From positions 1 through 35,441 of the forward strand of contig JAPLTF010000046.1 of assembly GCA_026398275.1 (NCBI GenBank): DNA of 35,441 nucleotides, written 5' to 3'. This document shows positions 21,199-29,017 of this stretch, piece by piece (within the stretch, counting starts at the first letter, position 1; each line of letters opens with the position of its first letter). Source of the DNA: Verrucomicrobiota bacterium. GTDB lineage: Bacteria > Verrucomicrobiota > Verrucomicrobiia > Chthoniobacterales > Terrimicrobiaceae. The notes under the pieces were generated by a model. It saw only the letters and a list, made by a program, of their open reading frames with translations. It did not search any database and was not told where the DNA came from. The position numbers and the translations under genes are program-made.

Positions 21199-22806
21199 AT
21201 GCTGACGATCCGGGATTTGCGGAAAAGCCACGGGGGACGGTTGCTCTTTGAGGAAGCATCCCTTCAGGTCAACTACGGGGAGAGGGTCGCGCTTGTCGGT
21301 CCCAATGGGGCGGGGAAATCCACGCTCTTTTCCCTGATCCTCAAACGGGACGAGCCCGATGCGGGGACCGTCCAGCGCGATGAGTGGACGATGCTCGGCT
21401 ACCTCCCGCAGGAAGGGGAGGCGGTCGGTGAGGAAACCGCCCTGGACATCGCCACCGGAAAGGCAGGGGAAATTCCGGCGCTGGAGGCTGTGCTGGCGCG
21501 GCTCGAAAAGGCCGGGGATGTCGAGGGGGCGGAATATCTGGAAGCCCACGCCAAGCACGAGGCGCTCTGCAATCCGCACGTGGAGGCGCGTGCGCGAAAG
21601 ATGCTCAAGGGCCTCGGCTATCGCGAGGAGGAGTTCGAGCGCCCGGCCAGGGAGCTGAGCGGCGGATGGGTCATGCGCGCACACCTCGCACGGCTGCTGG
21701 TTATGGAGCCGGATCTCCTGCTGCTCGACGAGCCGACGAACCATCTCGACCTGCTGTCGCTTCTCTGGCTCCAGCGCTACCTTCAAACCTACTCCGGCGC
21801 CGTGCTCCTCATTTCGCACGATCTCGAGTTTATGGATGCGCTCGTGGAAAAAGTGTTTGAAATCACGAACAGAAAGATCGTCTCCTACGCGGGAAATTTT
21901 TCCGATTCCCTCCGCCAGCGGGAGGCCAACTATGAGCAGCAGGCGGCCGCATGGAAAAACCAGCAGAAGGAGATCGCCGCGCTCCAGGAATTTGCGGACC
22001 GCTTCCGCTCGGTCTCCTCGAAAGCCGCGCAGGCCCAGAGCAAGCTCAAGCAGATCGAGCGGATGGAAAAAATCGAGCGCCCGGAGCCGCCGAGAAAGCC
22101 ATTCCGGTTCCGGATCCCGCAGCCGCCGCGCGGCGGCCAGCAGTCCATGAACCTCAAGGGAGTTCACATGTCCTACGGGGATTATCCGGTTTACAAAGGT
22201 CTGGATCTACTCGTTGAGCGGGGGGAGCGGACCGCGCTTGTCGGACCGAACGGCGCCGGCAAATCCACGCTGCTGAAAATCATGGCCGGGGTGGTCCCGA
22301 TCCAGCAGGGCATCTGCCAGGCCGGACACAATTCCAAGATCGGCTATTTCAGCCAGCACCGCTCGGCCACGCTGAACCCCTCGAATTCCGTGATGGACGA
22401 AGTCCTCGCCAGCAACGGCAAGCTCCGCGAGGAGGATGCCCGCAGCATGCTCGGGTCGTTCCTATTCCGGAAGGACGACATCCACAAGAAGACCGCCGTG
22501 CTCAGCGGCGGAGAAAAGACCCGACTCAACCTCATCAAGTTCCTCGTCGATCCGCCGAACCTCCTGCTCATGGATGAGCCGACGACCCATCTGGACATCC
22601 TCACCGTCGAGTCCCTCGTGCTGGCCCTCGAAGCCTACGAAGGCACGCTCCTCTTCATCTCGCACGACGTCCATTTCATCCGGAAGCTGGCCAGCCGGAT
22701 CCTCCACATCAACGCCGGCAACGTGACCTCCTACGCAGGCGGATACGACTACTTCCTGGAAAAGTCCGGGCTGCTCGGATCAGAGCGCTTCGCGCTGACG
22801 GCGTAG
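21199..22806 (+). CDS. ABC-F family ATPase
   Basis: 535 aa: two complete ABC domains joined by a charged linker, without membrane segments. The first Walker A is GPNGAGKST (34-42), its signature LSGGW, and Walker B LLLLDEPTNHLD. The second set is GPNGAGKST (about 347), LSGGEKTR (about 434) and LLLMDEPTTHLD. The linker (about 235-310) contains the coiled-coil run rich in Gln, Lys and Glu typical of ABC-F proteins. These bind the ribosomal E site and relieve stalls (EttA, Uup and YbiT branches) or protect against antibiotics; no subclass can be chosen here. The ATG at 21199 begins MLTIRDLRKSHGG; an upstream ATG at 21121 lies in the repeat region and was not used. Confidence 0.92.
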   Translation: MLTIRDLRKSHGGRLLFEEASLQVNYGERVALVGPNGAGKSTLFSLILKRDEPDAGTVQRDEWTMLGYLPQEGEAVGEETALDIATGKAGEIPALEAVLARLEKAGDVEGAEYLEAHAKHEALCNPHVEARARKMLKGLGYREEEFERPARELSGGWVMRAHLARLLVMEPDLLLLDEPTNHLDLLSLLWLQRYLQTYSGAVLLISHDLEFMDALVEKVFEITNRKIVSYAGNFSDSLRQREANYEQQAAAWKNQQKEIAALQEFADRFRSVSSKAAQAQSKLKQIERMEKIERPEPPRKPFRFRIPQPPRGGQQSMNLKGVHMSYGDYPVYKGLDLLVERGERTALVGPNGAGKSTLLKIMAGVVPIQQGICQAGHNSKIGYFSQHRSATLNPSNSVMDEVLASNGKLREEDARSMLGSFLFRKDDIHKKTAVLSGGEKTRLNLIKFLVDPPNLLLMDEPTTHLDILTVESLVLALEAYEGTLLFISHDVHFIRKLASRILHINAGNVTSYAGGYDYFLEKSGLLGSERFALTA

Positions 22807-22811
22807 TTGCC

Positions 22812-23100
22812 ACTTCCCCTCCAGGCGCGAGAATTTCCAGCGGCGCGTCCGAGCCCCCGGTGTTCCTGACAAGGAATTGTTTCTTCTGCGCGTCTTTCTC
22901 CGAAAACCCGCCCAGATTCAGCACCCGCTCCGGACTCATCTCCAGCTTCGCAGGGGCCGGGAAAATCCGGATGGGAATCCGGCCGACAAAGTTGCCGCTC
23001 CGGGCGGTCACTCAAGTCGATCCGGACGGTAGGCCACGAGCCGGCAGAGGAATGCCATCAGCACGATCGCAGGTGTTGTTTTCCGGAGCACCGGGTTCAT
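22812..23100 (-). pseudogene. Frameshifted, truncated gene for a secreted Ig-like (DUF1573/ASPM-SPD-2-Hydin-type) protein
   Basis: An ATG at 23100 opens 30 codons with a signal-peptide-like start (MNPVLRKTTPAIVLMAFLCR) that stops at TGA 23010-23008. A GTG at 23011, overlapping that stop as GTGA, opens a second frame reading GNFVGRIPIRIFPAPAKLEM, SPERVLNLGGFS and FLVRNTGGSDAPLEI. The FLVRNTGGSDAPLEI strand pair is the start of an Ig-like domain of the kind found in DUF1573 proteins. A single reading-frame slip would join the two parts. After about 22812 the frame runs antisense into the ABC-F gene and loses likeness, so the gene also lacks its 3' end. Alternatively, the two frames could be coupled small genes. 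Confidence 0.5.
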
Positions 23101-23220
23101 GGTTGGCACATGGGCCAAAGCAGAACAAAAATCCATCGGAAACAAAAGACTGATATCCGGAAGGCTGGGGAGCCGGGGGCGATCAAATGTGGGTGCGGTT
23201 TCCTTGGTCCGCGAAACGCC

Positions 23221-23463
23221 TCAGGATCTGTCGTGTTTTTGAATGGCTGTGCTGATTGTTGAGGCCTTCAAGATCAGGACCAGCCCCGAGACGACCGGTC
23301 CCTGCCACATGTAAATATTGGCGGAGACCTGCCGCTTGTCCATGGCCTGTGTGAGGGCGACGATGAGCGACGCCGATGTTGTGACAAATGAGGCAAGGTG
23401 GGTGGCCACCAGGTAGAGGCCCACCACCCGCACAAATAATACTGTCCAATCGTTTTTTGTCAT
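23221..23463 (-). CDS. Small membrane protein of unknown function
   Basis: The ATG at 23463 gives 80 aa (a TTG at 23484 would give 87). It starts MTKNDWTVLFVRVVGLYLVA and has two hydrophobic segments (about 8-37 and 50-68) joined by a short loop with KRQ, so both ends should be on the same side, probably the cytoplasm. I do not recognise the family. It lies 50 bp after the nucleotidyltransferase gene on the same strand and is probably the last gene of that operon. The next 120 bp to the frameshifted gene hold nothing clear. Confidence 0.6.
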   Translation of the reverse strand: MTKNDWTVLFVRVVGLYLVATHLASFVTTSASLIVALTQAMDKRQVSANIYMWQGPVVSGLVLILKASTISTAIQKHDRS

Positions 23464-23513
23464 CGGGTTCTGCTCGTTTTTCAAAATGGATCTTCTGTGA
23501 ATTCGTATCGGTG

Positions 23514-24536
23514 CTAAAAGTCGGTTCCGTCAAATGTCCCGGCCGCCACCATTCCGTCGCGGACGACGCAGCGGGTGAGGCGGGATTGCGGGGCGACCAC
23601 GGCATTCTCCCACAGCACGCAATCCTGGAGGATGGCATGCCTGCCCACGGTTGCTCCAGCGCCGATCGCACAGGCCCCCTGCAGGCTGGCGGTGGAGGCG
23701 ATGCGGGAATCGGCTGCCATGGCTGCGGGCCAGCCATCGCGTGCATGCGAAAGTGGATATCCTCCGGGCTGGAGGAGAGCGTGCGCTGCCAGATACGCAT
23801 CGCGTGTTCCGAGATCAAACCAGAGCCCTTCATCCGCGATGTGTGCGCCAATTTTTGCACCGGCCCGCAGGAGGTCGAGGTAGATCGGGATGATGGATAT
23901 AATCTGCCCAAGGGGGATGTGCAGGAAGATTTCCGGTGAGAGAATCGTGATGCCGGTGAAGAGATAGGAGGGGTCGGATGGTGCGACGGGAGGCAAGGCT
24001 GGCGACGTGGGGCGACCGTCCCGGTTGCCTGTTTGGGATAGCAGTCGGGACGCCTGCTCCACATCATTTGCCAATCTGCCCCGGATATCGGTCACCAGGC
24101 CGCCGTGCGCCTGGACGTGCAGCGGGCCGCCGGACGATCTCAGGACCAGGGTGGCGAGGTGTCCGGATTTCAGGTGGCGGTCGATGGCCGGACGCAGCGG
24201 AAAGTCCGCAAGGATGTCGCCGTTGTAGGCGACGAACGACTCGCCGCCCACAAATGACTCCACGTTTTTTATGCCGCCACCCGTGTCGAGGAGGACGGGT
24301 TCGTGGCGGTATTCGATTGGAATTCCGCAGTAATCATCACCCGGCAGAAGTTGATCATATGCCTCCGGGCAATGGTGGGTATTGACGACAAACGATGTGA
24401 TCCCATTCGCGATCAGGTGATCGAATCCAAATGTGATCAGCGGTTTTCCGTAGAGGGGCACGAGCGGTTTCGGGCGACGTTCGGTGAGCGGGCGAAGCCG
24501 GGTTCCCAGTCCCGCGCCGAGCACGAACGCCTTCAT
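23514..24536 (-). CDS. NDP-sugar pyrophosphorylase (nucleotidyltransferase) with a C-terminal left-handed helix
   Basis: 340 aa. It starts MKAFVLGAGLGTRLRPLTER, the nucleotide-binding signature (G-x-GTRLRP-x-T-x-x-x-PKP), then YNGDIL with the metal Asp, SYLFTGI and WFDLGT, the usual sugar-1-phosphate nucleotidyltransferase core. The final 70 residues contain hexapeptide-like turns (IASTASLQGACAIGAGATVG). Product sugar is unknown; MurU-like (UDP-MurNAc) or GlmU-like roles are possible. Residues about 156-189 (ANDVEQASRLLSQTGNRDGR onward) look like an inserted repeat. It overlaps larB by 4 bp (ATGA). Confidence 0.88.
   Translation of the reverse strand: MKAFVLGAGLGTRLRPLTERRPKPLVPLYGKPLITFGFDHLIANGITSFVVNTHHCPEAYDQLLPGDDYCGIPIEYRHEPVLLDTGGGIKNVESFVGGESFVAYNGDILADFPLRPAIDRHLKSGHLATLVLRSSGGPLHVQAHGGLVTDIRGRLANDVEQASRLLSQTGNRDGRPTSPALPPVAPSDPSYLFTGITILSPEIFLHIPLGQIISIIPIYLDLLRAGAKIGAHIADEGLWFDLGTRDAYLAAHALLQPGGYPLSHARDGWPAAMAADSRIASTASLQGACAIGAGATVGRHAILQDCVLWENAVVAPQSRLTRCVVRDGMVAAGTFDGTDF
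23970..24071 (-). repeat. Putative in-frame repeat insertion within the nucleotidyltransferase gene
   Basis: The segment encodes about 34 residues, rich in Gln, Ser, Arg and Pro, between the strands VTDIRGRL and YLFTGITIL, which are directly joined in family members as I know them. It contains inverted arms CGTCCCG (24017-24023) and CGGGACG (24046-24052). The encoded words QTGNRDGRPTS resemble dispersed palindromic DNA I recall from Verrucomicrobia genomes. The reading frame is preserved, as in the palindromic elements of Rickettsia genes. The edges given are estimates. Confidence 0.45.
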
Positions 24537-25198
24537 CGGCCGCCGGCCGCGAGGCGGAGGATGGCATCCGCCGCGCTCGCCGCGCCGAATCCGTTGTCGA
24601 TATTCACCACGGTGACCTTGCTGCTGCAACTCGTCAGCATGCCGAGCAGCGCGGAGAGCCCGCCGAGGCTTGCGCCGTAGCCAACACTTGTCGGGACGGC
24701 GATCACCGGGCGGTCCACGAGCCCGGCCACCACGCTCGGCAGCGCTCCCTCCATGCCGGCAACAACAATCAAAACCGAGAGCTCCCGGAGGCGGGCCGTC
24801 TCGTCGAGAAGCCTGTGGATCCCGGCGACTCCGACATCGGTGATCCGCTCGACCCGGTGTCCGAACGATTCCAATGTCACCGAAGCCTCATCCGCCACCG
24901 GCAGATCTGCGGTTCCCGCGCAGATCACTCCGACGGTGAGATTCGAGTCCGAGGGGGGGGCGGAGCCGATCGTGATGCAGCGGGCGCGCTCGTGCCAGAC
25001 CGAATCGGGAAATGTTTCTGCGACGGCGTCAAAGTGTTCCTTCCGTGCGCGGGTCGCGAGCACCGTCTGGCCCGCCTCGCGGAGGATCGCAGAGATCGCC
25101 GCGACCTCGGAAGGCAGCTTGCCCTCGCAAAAAATGGTTTCCGCCCGCCCGCAGCGTCCGGCGCGGTCGAGATCCACGCGAACGAAATCAGGGCTCAT
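24533..25198 (-). CDS. larB: LarB: pyridinium-3,5-biscarboxylic acid mononucleotide synthase
   Basis: Carboxylates and hydrolyses nicotinic acid adenine dinucleotide, the first step toward the nickel-pincer cofactor of lactate racemase-type enzymes. 221 aa. The C-terminal PurE-like domain is clear: GVICAGTADLPVADEA (90-105), DVGVAGIHRLL (121-131), VAGMEGALPSVVAGL (146-160), VPTSVGYGASLGG (168-180) and VNIDNGFGAA. C191 is at the place of the Cys (221 in Lactobacillus plantarum LarB) that binds the pyridinium ring. The N-terminal RAETIFCEGK motif is present too. larC, larE and larA are not in the window. It overlaps the GNAT gene by 11 bp and the nucleotidyltransferase by 4 bp. Confidence 0.93.
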   Translation of the reverse strand: MSPDFVRVDLDRAGRCGRAETIFCEGKLPSEVAAISAILREAGQTVLATRARKEHFDAVAETFPDSVWHERARCITIGSAPPSDSNLTVGVICAGTADLPVADEASVTLESFGHRVERITDVGVAGIHRLLDETARLRELSVLIVVAGMEGALPSVVAGLVDRPVIAVPTSVGYGASLGGLSALLGMLTSCSSKVTVVNIDNGFGAASAADAILRLAAGGR

Positions 25199-25649
25199 TG
25201 GCGAGGTAGAGCCGCATCGGAATCATCCCGCTTTCCGAGAATCCGTGCTTCAGATAGAACTTGCGCGATTCGTTGGGCTTGTCGGTCAGCAGGGTGATGC
25301 GAAGGAAGTGCTTCTGGCGCGCGAACTCGATCGCGTGCTTGAGGAGGCGCGAACCGTATCCCTGCCCGCGGTGTTCCTGGCGGATGACCAGATCCTCCAG
25401 CAGGAGCACGAAGCCACCCTCGGCGGTGCTGATGGTGATGAGCAGGTTGATCATCCCGATGATCTTCTGGTGGTTGCGGAGAACAAAAATCCTTCCGCGC
25501 GAGGGTTGTTCCAGGATCAGGCGCAGGCCGCGGAGTTGCTTCTCGCGGTCCGGAGTGAAGTCCTCCTCCTGGGAAAACAGATCCATCAACAGTTCCGTCA
25601 GCTCGGACAGGTCGTCCAGGGTGGCCGGCTCGATGCGGAGTTCACTCAT
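25188..25649 (-). CDS. GNAT family N-acetyltransferase
   Basis: 153 aa. Single GNAT domain: the N-terminal strand-helix (MSELRIEPATLDDLSELTEL), the strand pair RIFVLRNHQKIIGMIN, the acetyl-CoA motif A EDLVIRQEHRGQGYGSRLL (R-x-x-G-x-G/Y) and the C-terminal FYLKHGF. The acceptor (protein, amine or sugar) is not given by sequence. It lies between the L,D-transpeptidase lipoprotein (85-bp gap) and larB (11-bp overlap) on the same strand. Confidence 0.9.
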   Translation of the reverse strand: MSELRIEPATLDDLSELTELLMDLFSQEEDFTPDREKQLRGLRLILEQPSRGRIFVLRNHQKIIGMINLLITISTAEGGFVLLLEDLVIRQEHRGQGYGSRLLKHAIEFARQKHFLRITLLTDKPNESRKFYLKHGFSESGMIPMRLYLANEP

Positions 25650-25734
25650 GGCGAAGTCATTATTTCATTCTGCCCTTTGAAGCAATCCGTGATGTGCGAA
25701 CCGCCCACTTTTTCTTTTCAGGAAGCCGTGAGGA

Positions 25735-26274
25735 TCAGTGCCTGGGCGGAAGCGGATTCGGGGTGATGACGACGCGGGCTCCAGTTCCCACAAAGCCGAA
25801 CAGTTCGATGATGTCAGCGGACCGCATCCGGACGCATCCGTAGCTGGCCGGAATTCCGATATTTCTCTCTTCCGGGGTGCCATGGATGTAGATGCAGCGC
25901 GCGAAGGAATGCCGGTTTTTGAACTCGGAGCCCTCCAGCCAGAGGATTCTGGTGACGATCGGGTCCCTGCCGGGGGCATCCACCGGGATGACCTCCCCTG
26001 TCGGACGGCGGCCTTTGAAAACCGCCCCTGCGGGCGCCCCCGATCCGATCTTTCTTTTGACGCGATGAGAGCCGAGCGGCGTGGCATTGCTGCCGGGCCG
26101 GTCACCGAGGCCGAACTTGGAGGTGGAGACCGGGTATTCGGCGATCGGTTTGCCGTCGCGGAGGACGACCATTTTTTGGTCGGCGGTGCTGACGATCATC
26201 TTGTGGTGTGTGTCTCCAGCGCACCCGGCGAACAGCAGCGCCATAAGAATGGCCGCGCAGCAATTGCGGATCAT
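25735..26274 (-). CDS. L,D-transpeptidase (YkuD domain) lipoprotein
   Basis: 179 aa. A lipobox LFAGC with Cys 18 ends the signal peptide, so the protein is anchored in a membrane facing the periplasm. The YkuD catalytic segment is complete: H131 in IYIHGTPEE and S144-Y-G-C147-V-R149-M, the Cys nucleophile forming 3-3 peptidoglycan cross-links or linking proteins to the wall. The ATG at 26274 overlaps the upstream glycosyltransferase stop by 4 bp; the longer frame to 26331 would bury the lipobox. Confidence 0.93.
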   Translation of the reverse strand: MIRNCCAAILMALLFAGCAGDTHHKMIVSTADQKMVVLRDGKPIAEYPVSTSKFGLGDRPGSNATPLGSHRVKRKIGSGAPAGAVFKGRRPTGEVIPVDAPGRDPIVTRILWLEGSEFKNRHSFARCIYIHGTPEERNIGIPASYGCVRMRSADIIELFGFVGTGARVVITPNPLPPRH

Positions 26275-27797
26275 GTCTCGGCGATCGCGCCTTCCGGAGG
26301 CGGGACGAGTATCGACATTTGCTGGATCCAAAAGCCGATGGATTTCGCGGACACGTAGCTAAAACCGACGAGGAACAGAAGCAGGAATGGAACGCTCGTC
26401 CATGCCCCGGATTCCACGGCGTTCCAAGTGCAGAAACTGAAATAGAGCGCGAACAGGATTTCCACCGCCGGCAGAATCGAGCGGATCGGGGGATAGCGCA
26501 CGGCGCGGACCCTCCGGACGGCGGTGCCTTCGCCGTATTTCGGCGTCCGGGTGAATTCCGATTGCCGCTTGAACAGCGCCTCGAGCACGCCGCGTGCGTT
26601 GTTGACCGACATCCCGATGGCCAGGGCCAGAAGCATGGGCATCAGCAGGAGATCGCGCGCCCAGGACTTCGGATTCAAATGCCGCTGCGCCACGATATAA
26701 AAGGTGGCGATCGAAACCGTGGTGACCAGAAAGATGGGAATGTCGACCAGCAGCGTCTGCATCCAGCCGCCGTGCGCGGCATGGCTCTGCGGGAGGATCA
26801 GGATACAGAGGAGGAGAAGGAGGAGGTAGCCGAAGTTTGAAGTCAGGTGGGCGGTGGCCTCGAGCTTGATGAGCAGCGGGAGCTTTTCCCGCCAGACCGC
26901 CGGGAGGAGCTTCAGGCAGGTCTGGATCGAGCCCTTCGTCCAGCGGTGCTGCTGGGATTTGAAGCCGTTCATGTCTGTCGGGAGCTCGGCCGGCACGACC
27001 ACATCCGGGAGGAAACGGAATTTCCATCCGCGGAGCTGGGCGCGGTAGCTGAGGTCGAGATCCTCGGTGAGCGTGTCGTGATGCCAGCCCCCGGCATCCT
27101 CGATGCACGATTTCCGCCACATGCCAGCCGTGCCGTTGAAGTTGAAGAACCGCCCGCTCCGGTTCCTTGCCGTTTGCTCCAGAAGGAGATGGCCGTCGAG
27201 GAACATCGCCTGCACGCGGGTCAGCAGGGAATGGTCGCGGTTGATGTGCCCCCATCTCGTCTGGACCATGCCGATCCCGGGATCCGTGAAGTGGTGGATG
27301 CAATTTTTCAGAACGTCCGGTGGCGGCACAAAATCCGCGTCGAGGATGAAGATGAATTCTCCGGTGGCATCCTTCATCCCCTCGGCCAGTGCCCCGGCCT
27401 TGAACCCGGTGCGGTCGATGCGATGAACGAGCGAAACTTCAAAGCCGGCCGCGCGGAATTTATCGACTTCGGCGGCGGCGATGTCCGTCGTCTCATCGGT
27501 CGAGTCATCGAGAACCTGGATCTGAAGGCGGTCCTTCGGATAGTCGAGTTTCCCGACGGCATCCAGCAGGCGGCGGATCACAAAGTATTCGTTGAAGACC
27601 GGCAGCTGGACGGTGACCTTCGGGAATTCCTCAAACTCCCCGAGCGGTTTGAGCCGGGCATTTTTGTGCTTCAGGAACAGATAAATGATCGAGTAGCGAT
27701 GGATGCCGTAGGCCGACAATCCGAGAAGCACCACGAGGTAGCAGACGCTCCACAATGCGTTGTTGAAAACAGCGTCTAGAGAATCATTTATACCCAT
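26271..27797 (-). CDS. Membrane-bound processive family 2 glycosyltransferase (cellulose synthase-like)
   Basis: 508 aa. One N-terminal membrane segment (about 14-42) is followed by a GT2 catalytic domain with VLDDST (D97/D98), DADF (D153, D155), TED (244-246) and the QQHRW motif (282-286), all needed for processive synthesis. The C-terminal part has about four further membrane helices. This arrangement suits CesA/CslA-like enzymes making beta-linked glycans such as glucomannan, or related polymers, secreted while being made. No bcs accessory genes adjoin. It leads the leftward operon with the L,D-transpeptidase, and the 171-bp gap to nrdR must hold both promoters. Confidence 0.92.
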   Translation of the reverse strand: MGINDSLDAVFNNALWSVCYLVVLLGLSAYGIHRYSIIYLFLKHKNARLKPLGEFEEFPKVTVQLPVFNEYFVIRRLLDAVGKLDYPKDRLQIQVLDDSTDETTDIAAAEVDKFRAAGFEVSLVHRIDRTGFKAGALAEGMKDATGEFIFILDADFVPPPDVLKNCIHHFTDPGIGMVQTRWGHINRDHSLLTRVQAMFLDGHLLLEQTARNRSGRFFNFNGTAGMWRKSCIEDAGGWHHDTLTEDLDLSYRAQLRGWKFRFLPDVVVPAELPTDMNGFKSQQHRWTKGSIQTCLKLLPAVWREKLPLLIKLEATAHLTSNFGYLLLLLLCILILPQSHAAHGGWMQTLLVDIPIFLVTTVSIATFYIVAQRHLNPKSWARDLLLMPMLLALAIGMSVNNARGVLEALFKRQSEFTRTPKYGEGTAVRRVRAVRYPPIRSILPAVEILFALYFSFCTWNAVESGAWTSVPFLLLFLVGFSYVSAKSIGFWIQQMSILVPPPEGAIAET

Positions 27798-27918
27798 TGT
27801 TTTTCTTCCGGGAAAGCGGGGACATCAAATCAGCACCCCCGGCACGGTCAAGTGCAAAAACCCGGCCCGGATTTCTCCCGTTCAAGATGAGTTGGAAAAG
27901 TTCAAAAAAAAATTGACC

Positions 27919-27934
27919 AATCAATATGTTGTGT
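27919..27934. promoter_or_regulatory. Candidate NrdR box upstream of nrdR
   Basis: AATCAATATGTTGTGT matches the palindromic NrdR-box consensus (acaCwATATaTwGtgt, from memory) at 13 of 16 positions. It ends 34 bp before the nrdR ATG. A second weaker match (27962-27977, 10 of 16, over the start codon) lies 43 bp away, close to four helical turns. NrdR boxes normally work in pairs on the same helix face, so autoregulation is plausible but unproven. Confidence 0.35.
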
Positions 27935-27968
27935 TGAAGTGACCCCATCAACCCTGTTTGCCCACAAT

Positions 27969-28460
27969 ATGCGTTGCCCTAAGTGCGGCTCTTTGGAAGA
28001 CAAAGTCATTGACTCCCGCCTTTCCAAGGACGGCGGAAGCATCCGCCGCCGCCGCGAATGCCTGAAATGCGAGATCCGATACACGACTTACGAGGAGCTG
28101 GAGCGGCTGGAATTGCGCGCCATCAAGCGGGATGGCCGTCACGAGCCCCTGGATCGGCACAAGCTGCTCGGGAGCATCGCCAAAGCCTGCGAAAAACGTC
28201 CGATTGGGCTCGAGGAAATGGAGGAGGCGGTCGAGGATATCATCCATGAGCTGGAGGCTGCCCAGGAGCGCGAGGTTCCGACCAGGACGATTGGTGCCAA
28301 GGTGATGGAAAAGCTCCACGGCCTCGACCCGGTGGCTTATGTCCGGTATGCCTCTGTCTATCGGCAGTTCCAGGAAATCGGAGACTTCATCGACGAAATC
28401 CAGTCGTTCGAAAAGCGCGCCGGGAGAACTCCCGCCCAACCGGAGCTGTTCAAGCCATGA
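27969..28460 (+). CDS. nrdR: Transcriptional repressor NrdR
   Basis: ATP/dATP-sensing repressor of ribonucleotide reductase genes. 163 aa from the ATG at 27969, with the N-terminal zinc ribbon C3-P-K-C6 and C31-L-K-C34, the basic RRRREC segment, and the ATP-cone (about 49-139) starting LRAIKRDGRHEPLDRHKL. An acidic tail ends in PAQPELFKP. The next gene overlaps by 4 bp (ATGA). Ribonucleotide reductase genes are not present in the window. Confidence 0.96.
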   Translation: MRCPKCGSLEDKVIDSRLSKDGGSIRRRRECLKCEIRYTTYEELERLELRAIKRDGRHEPLDRHKLLGSIAKACEKRPIGLEEMEEAVEDIIHELEAAQEREVPTRTIGAKVMEKLHGLDPVAYVRYASVYRQFQEIGDFIDEIQSFEKRAGRTPAQPELFKP

Positions 28461-29017
28461 TCGCATTGAGGGACAGCCTGCCTCTGGTTCGGTTCCATGA
28501 TGGCAGCGTGATGAATTTCGAGCGGAGCTGGCTCTCGACCGCTCTCGTCCGCGCGGCGGAGACGGCCGGCTACAAAAAGTGGTGGCTTGCGGACCACGTC
28601 ACGGAGAGCGTCACGACGTATCTTGAGCAGGACTTCAACGACAACGTGGTCACGATCTGCCGGATCGAGCGGGCGGTTCAGTCCGTGCTGCAGGTGATCG
28701 GGTATTCCGATGTCGCGCGCCACTTCCGGACGATGCCGCCGCCGGTCCGGATCTCGCTGGTCGAGATCGCGCGCGATGCGGGCGAGGGGTATGAGCTCCT
28801 CTTCTTCGAGCTGCTCCGCGCCCGTCTTCGCGGGATCATTTTTTCTGAGGCCCAGCAGGTCGAGATCTGCGACCTGCACCGCTGCGTGAAGCTATTGCGC
28901 TCGGCAAAAAACTGGCGGCGCGACTGCTCCGGCCTCCGGGGCGAAATCGTGTCGTTTGTGCGAGGTGAACTCGATCTGAGCCACCGGGCGCAGGATATCA
29001 ATCTGCAACTATCGTGA
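28457..29017 (+). CDS. ATP-cone-like protein coupled to nrdR
   Basis: 186 aa. Residues 10-93 look like a divergent ATP-cone: LVRFHDGSVMNFERSWLSTA has the V-x-x-x-DG-x-x-x-x-F-x-x-x-x-L opening of the family, followed by a helix with RAAETAG, then NVVTICRIERAVQSVLQVIG and YSDVARHFR, which align by eye with the end of an ATP-cone (V-x-T-x-x-I, helix, G-x-x-x-x-A). The C-terminal 90 residues are helical and unassigned. There is no zinc ribbon or catalytic domain. It sits between nrdR and a HIT hydrolase, each joined by 4-bp overlaps, which suggests a nucleotide-sensing role linked to dNTP control. The family call is by eye only; no search was done. Confidence 0.6.
   Translation: MIALRDSLPLVRFHDGSVMNFERSWLSTALVRAAETAGYKKWWLADHVTESVTTYLEQDFNDNVVTICRIERAVQSVLQVIGYSDVARHFRTMPPPVRISLVEIARDAGEGYELLFFELLRARLRGIIFSEAQQVEICDLHRCVKLLRSAKNWRRDCSGLRGEIVSFVRGELDLSHRAQDINLQLS

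Noticed and set aside
23183-24067. Minus-strand 294-codon open frame over the small membrane protein and nucleotidyltransferase
   Set aside because: It is out of frame with the two real genes and reads as low-complexity Pro/Ser/Arg sequence.
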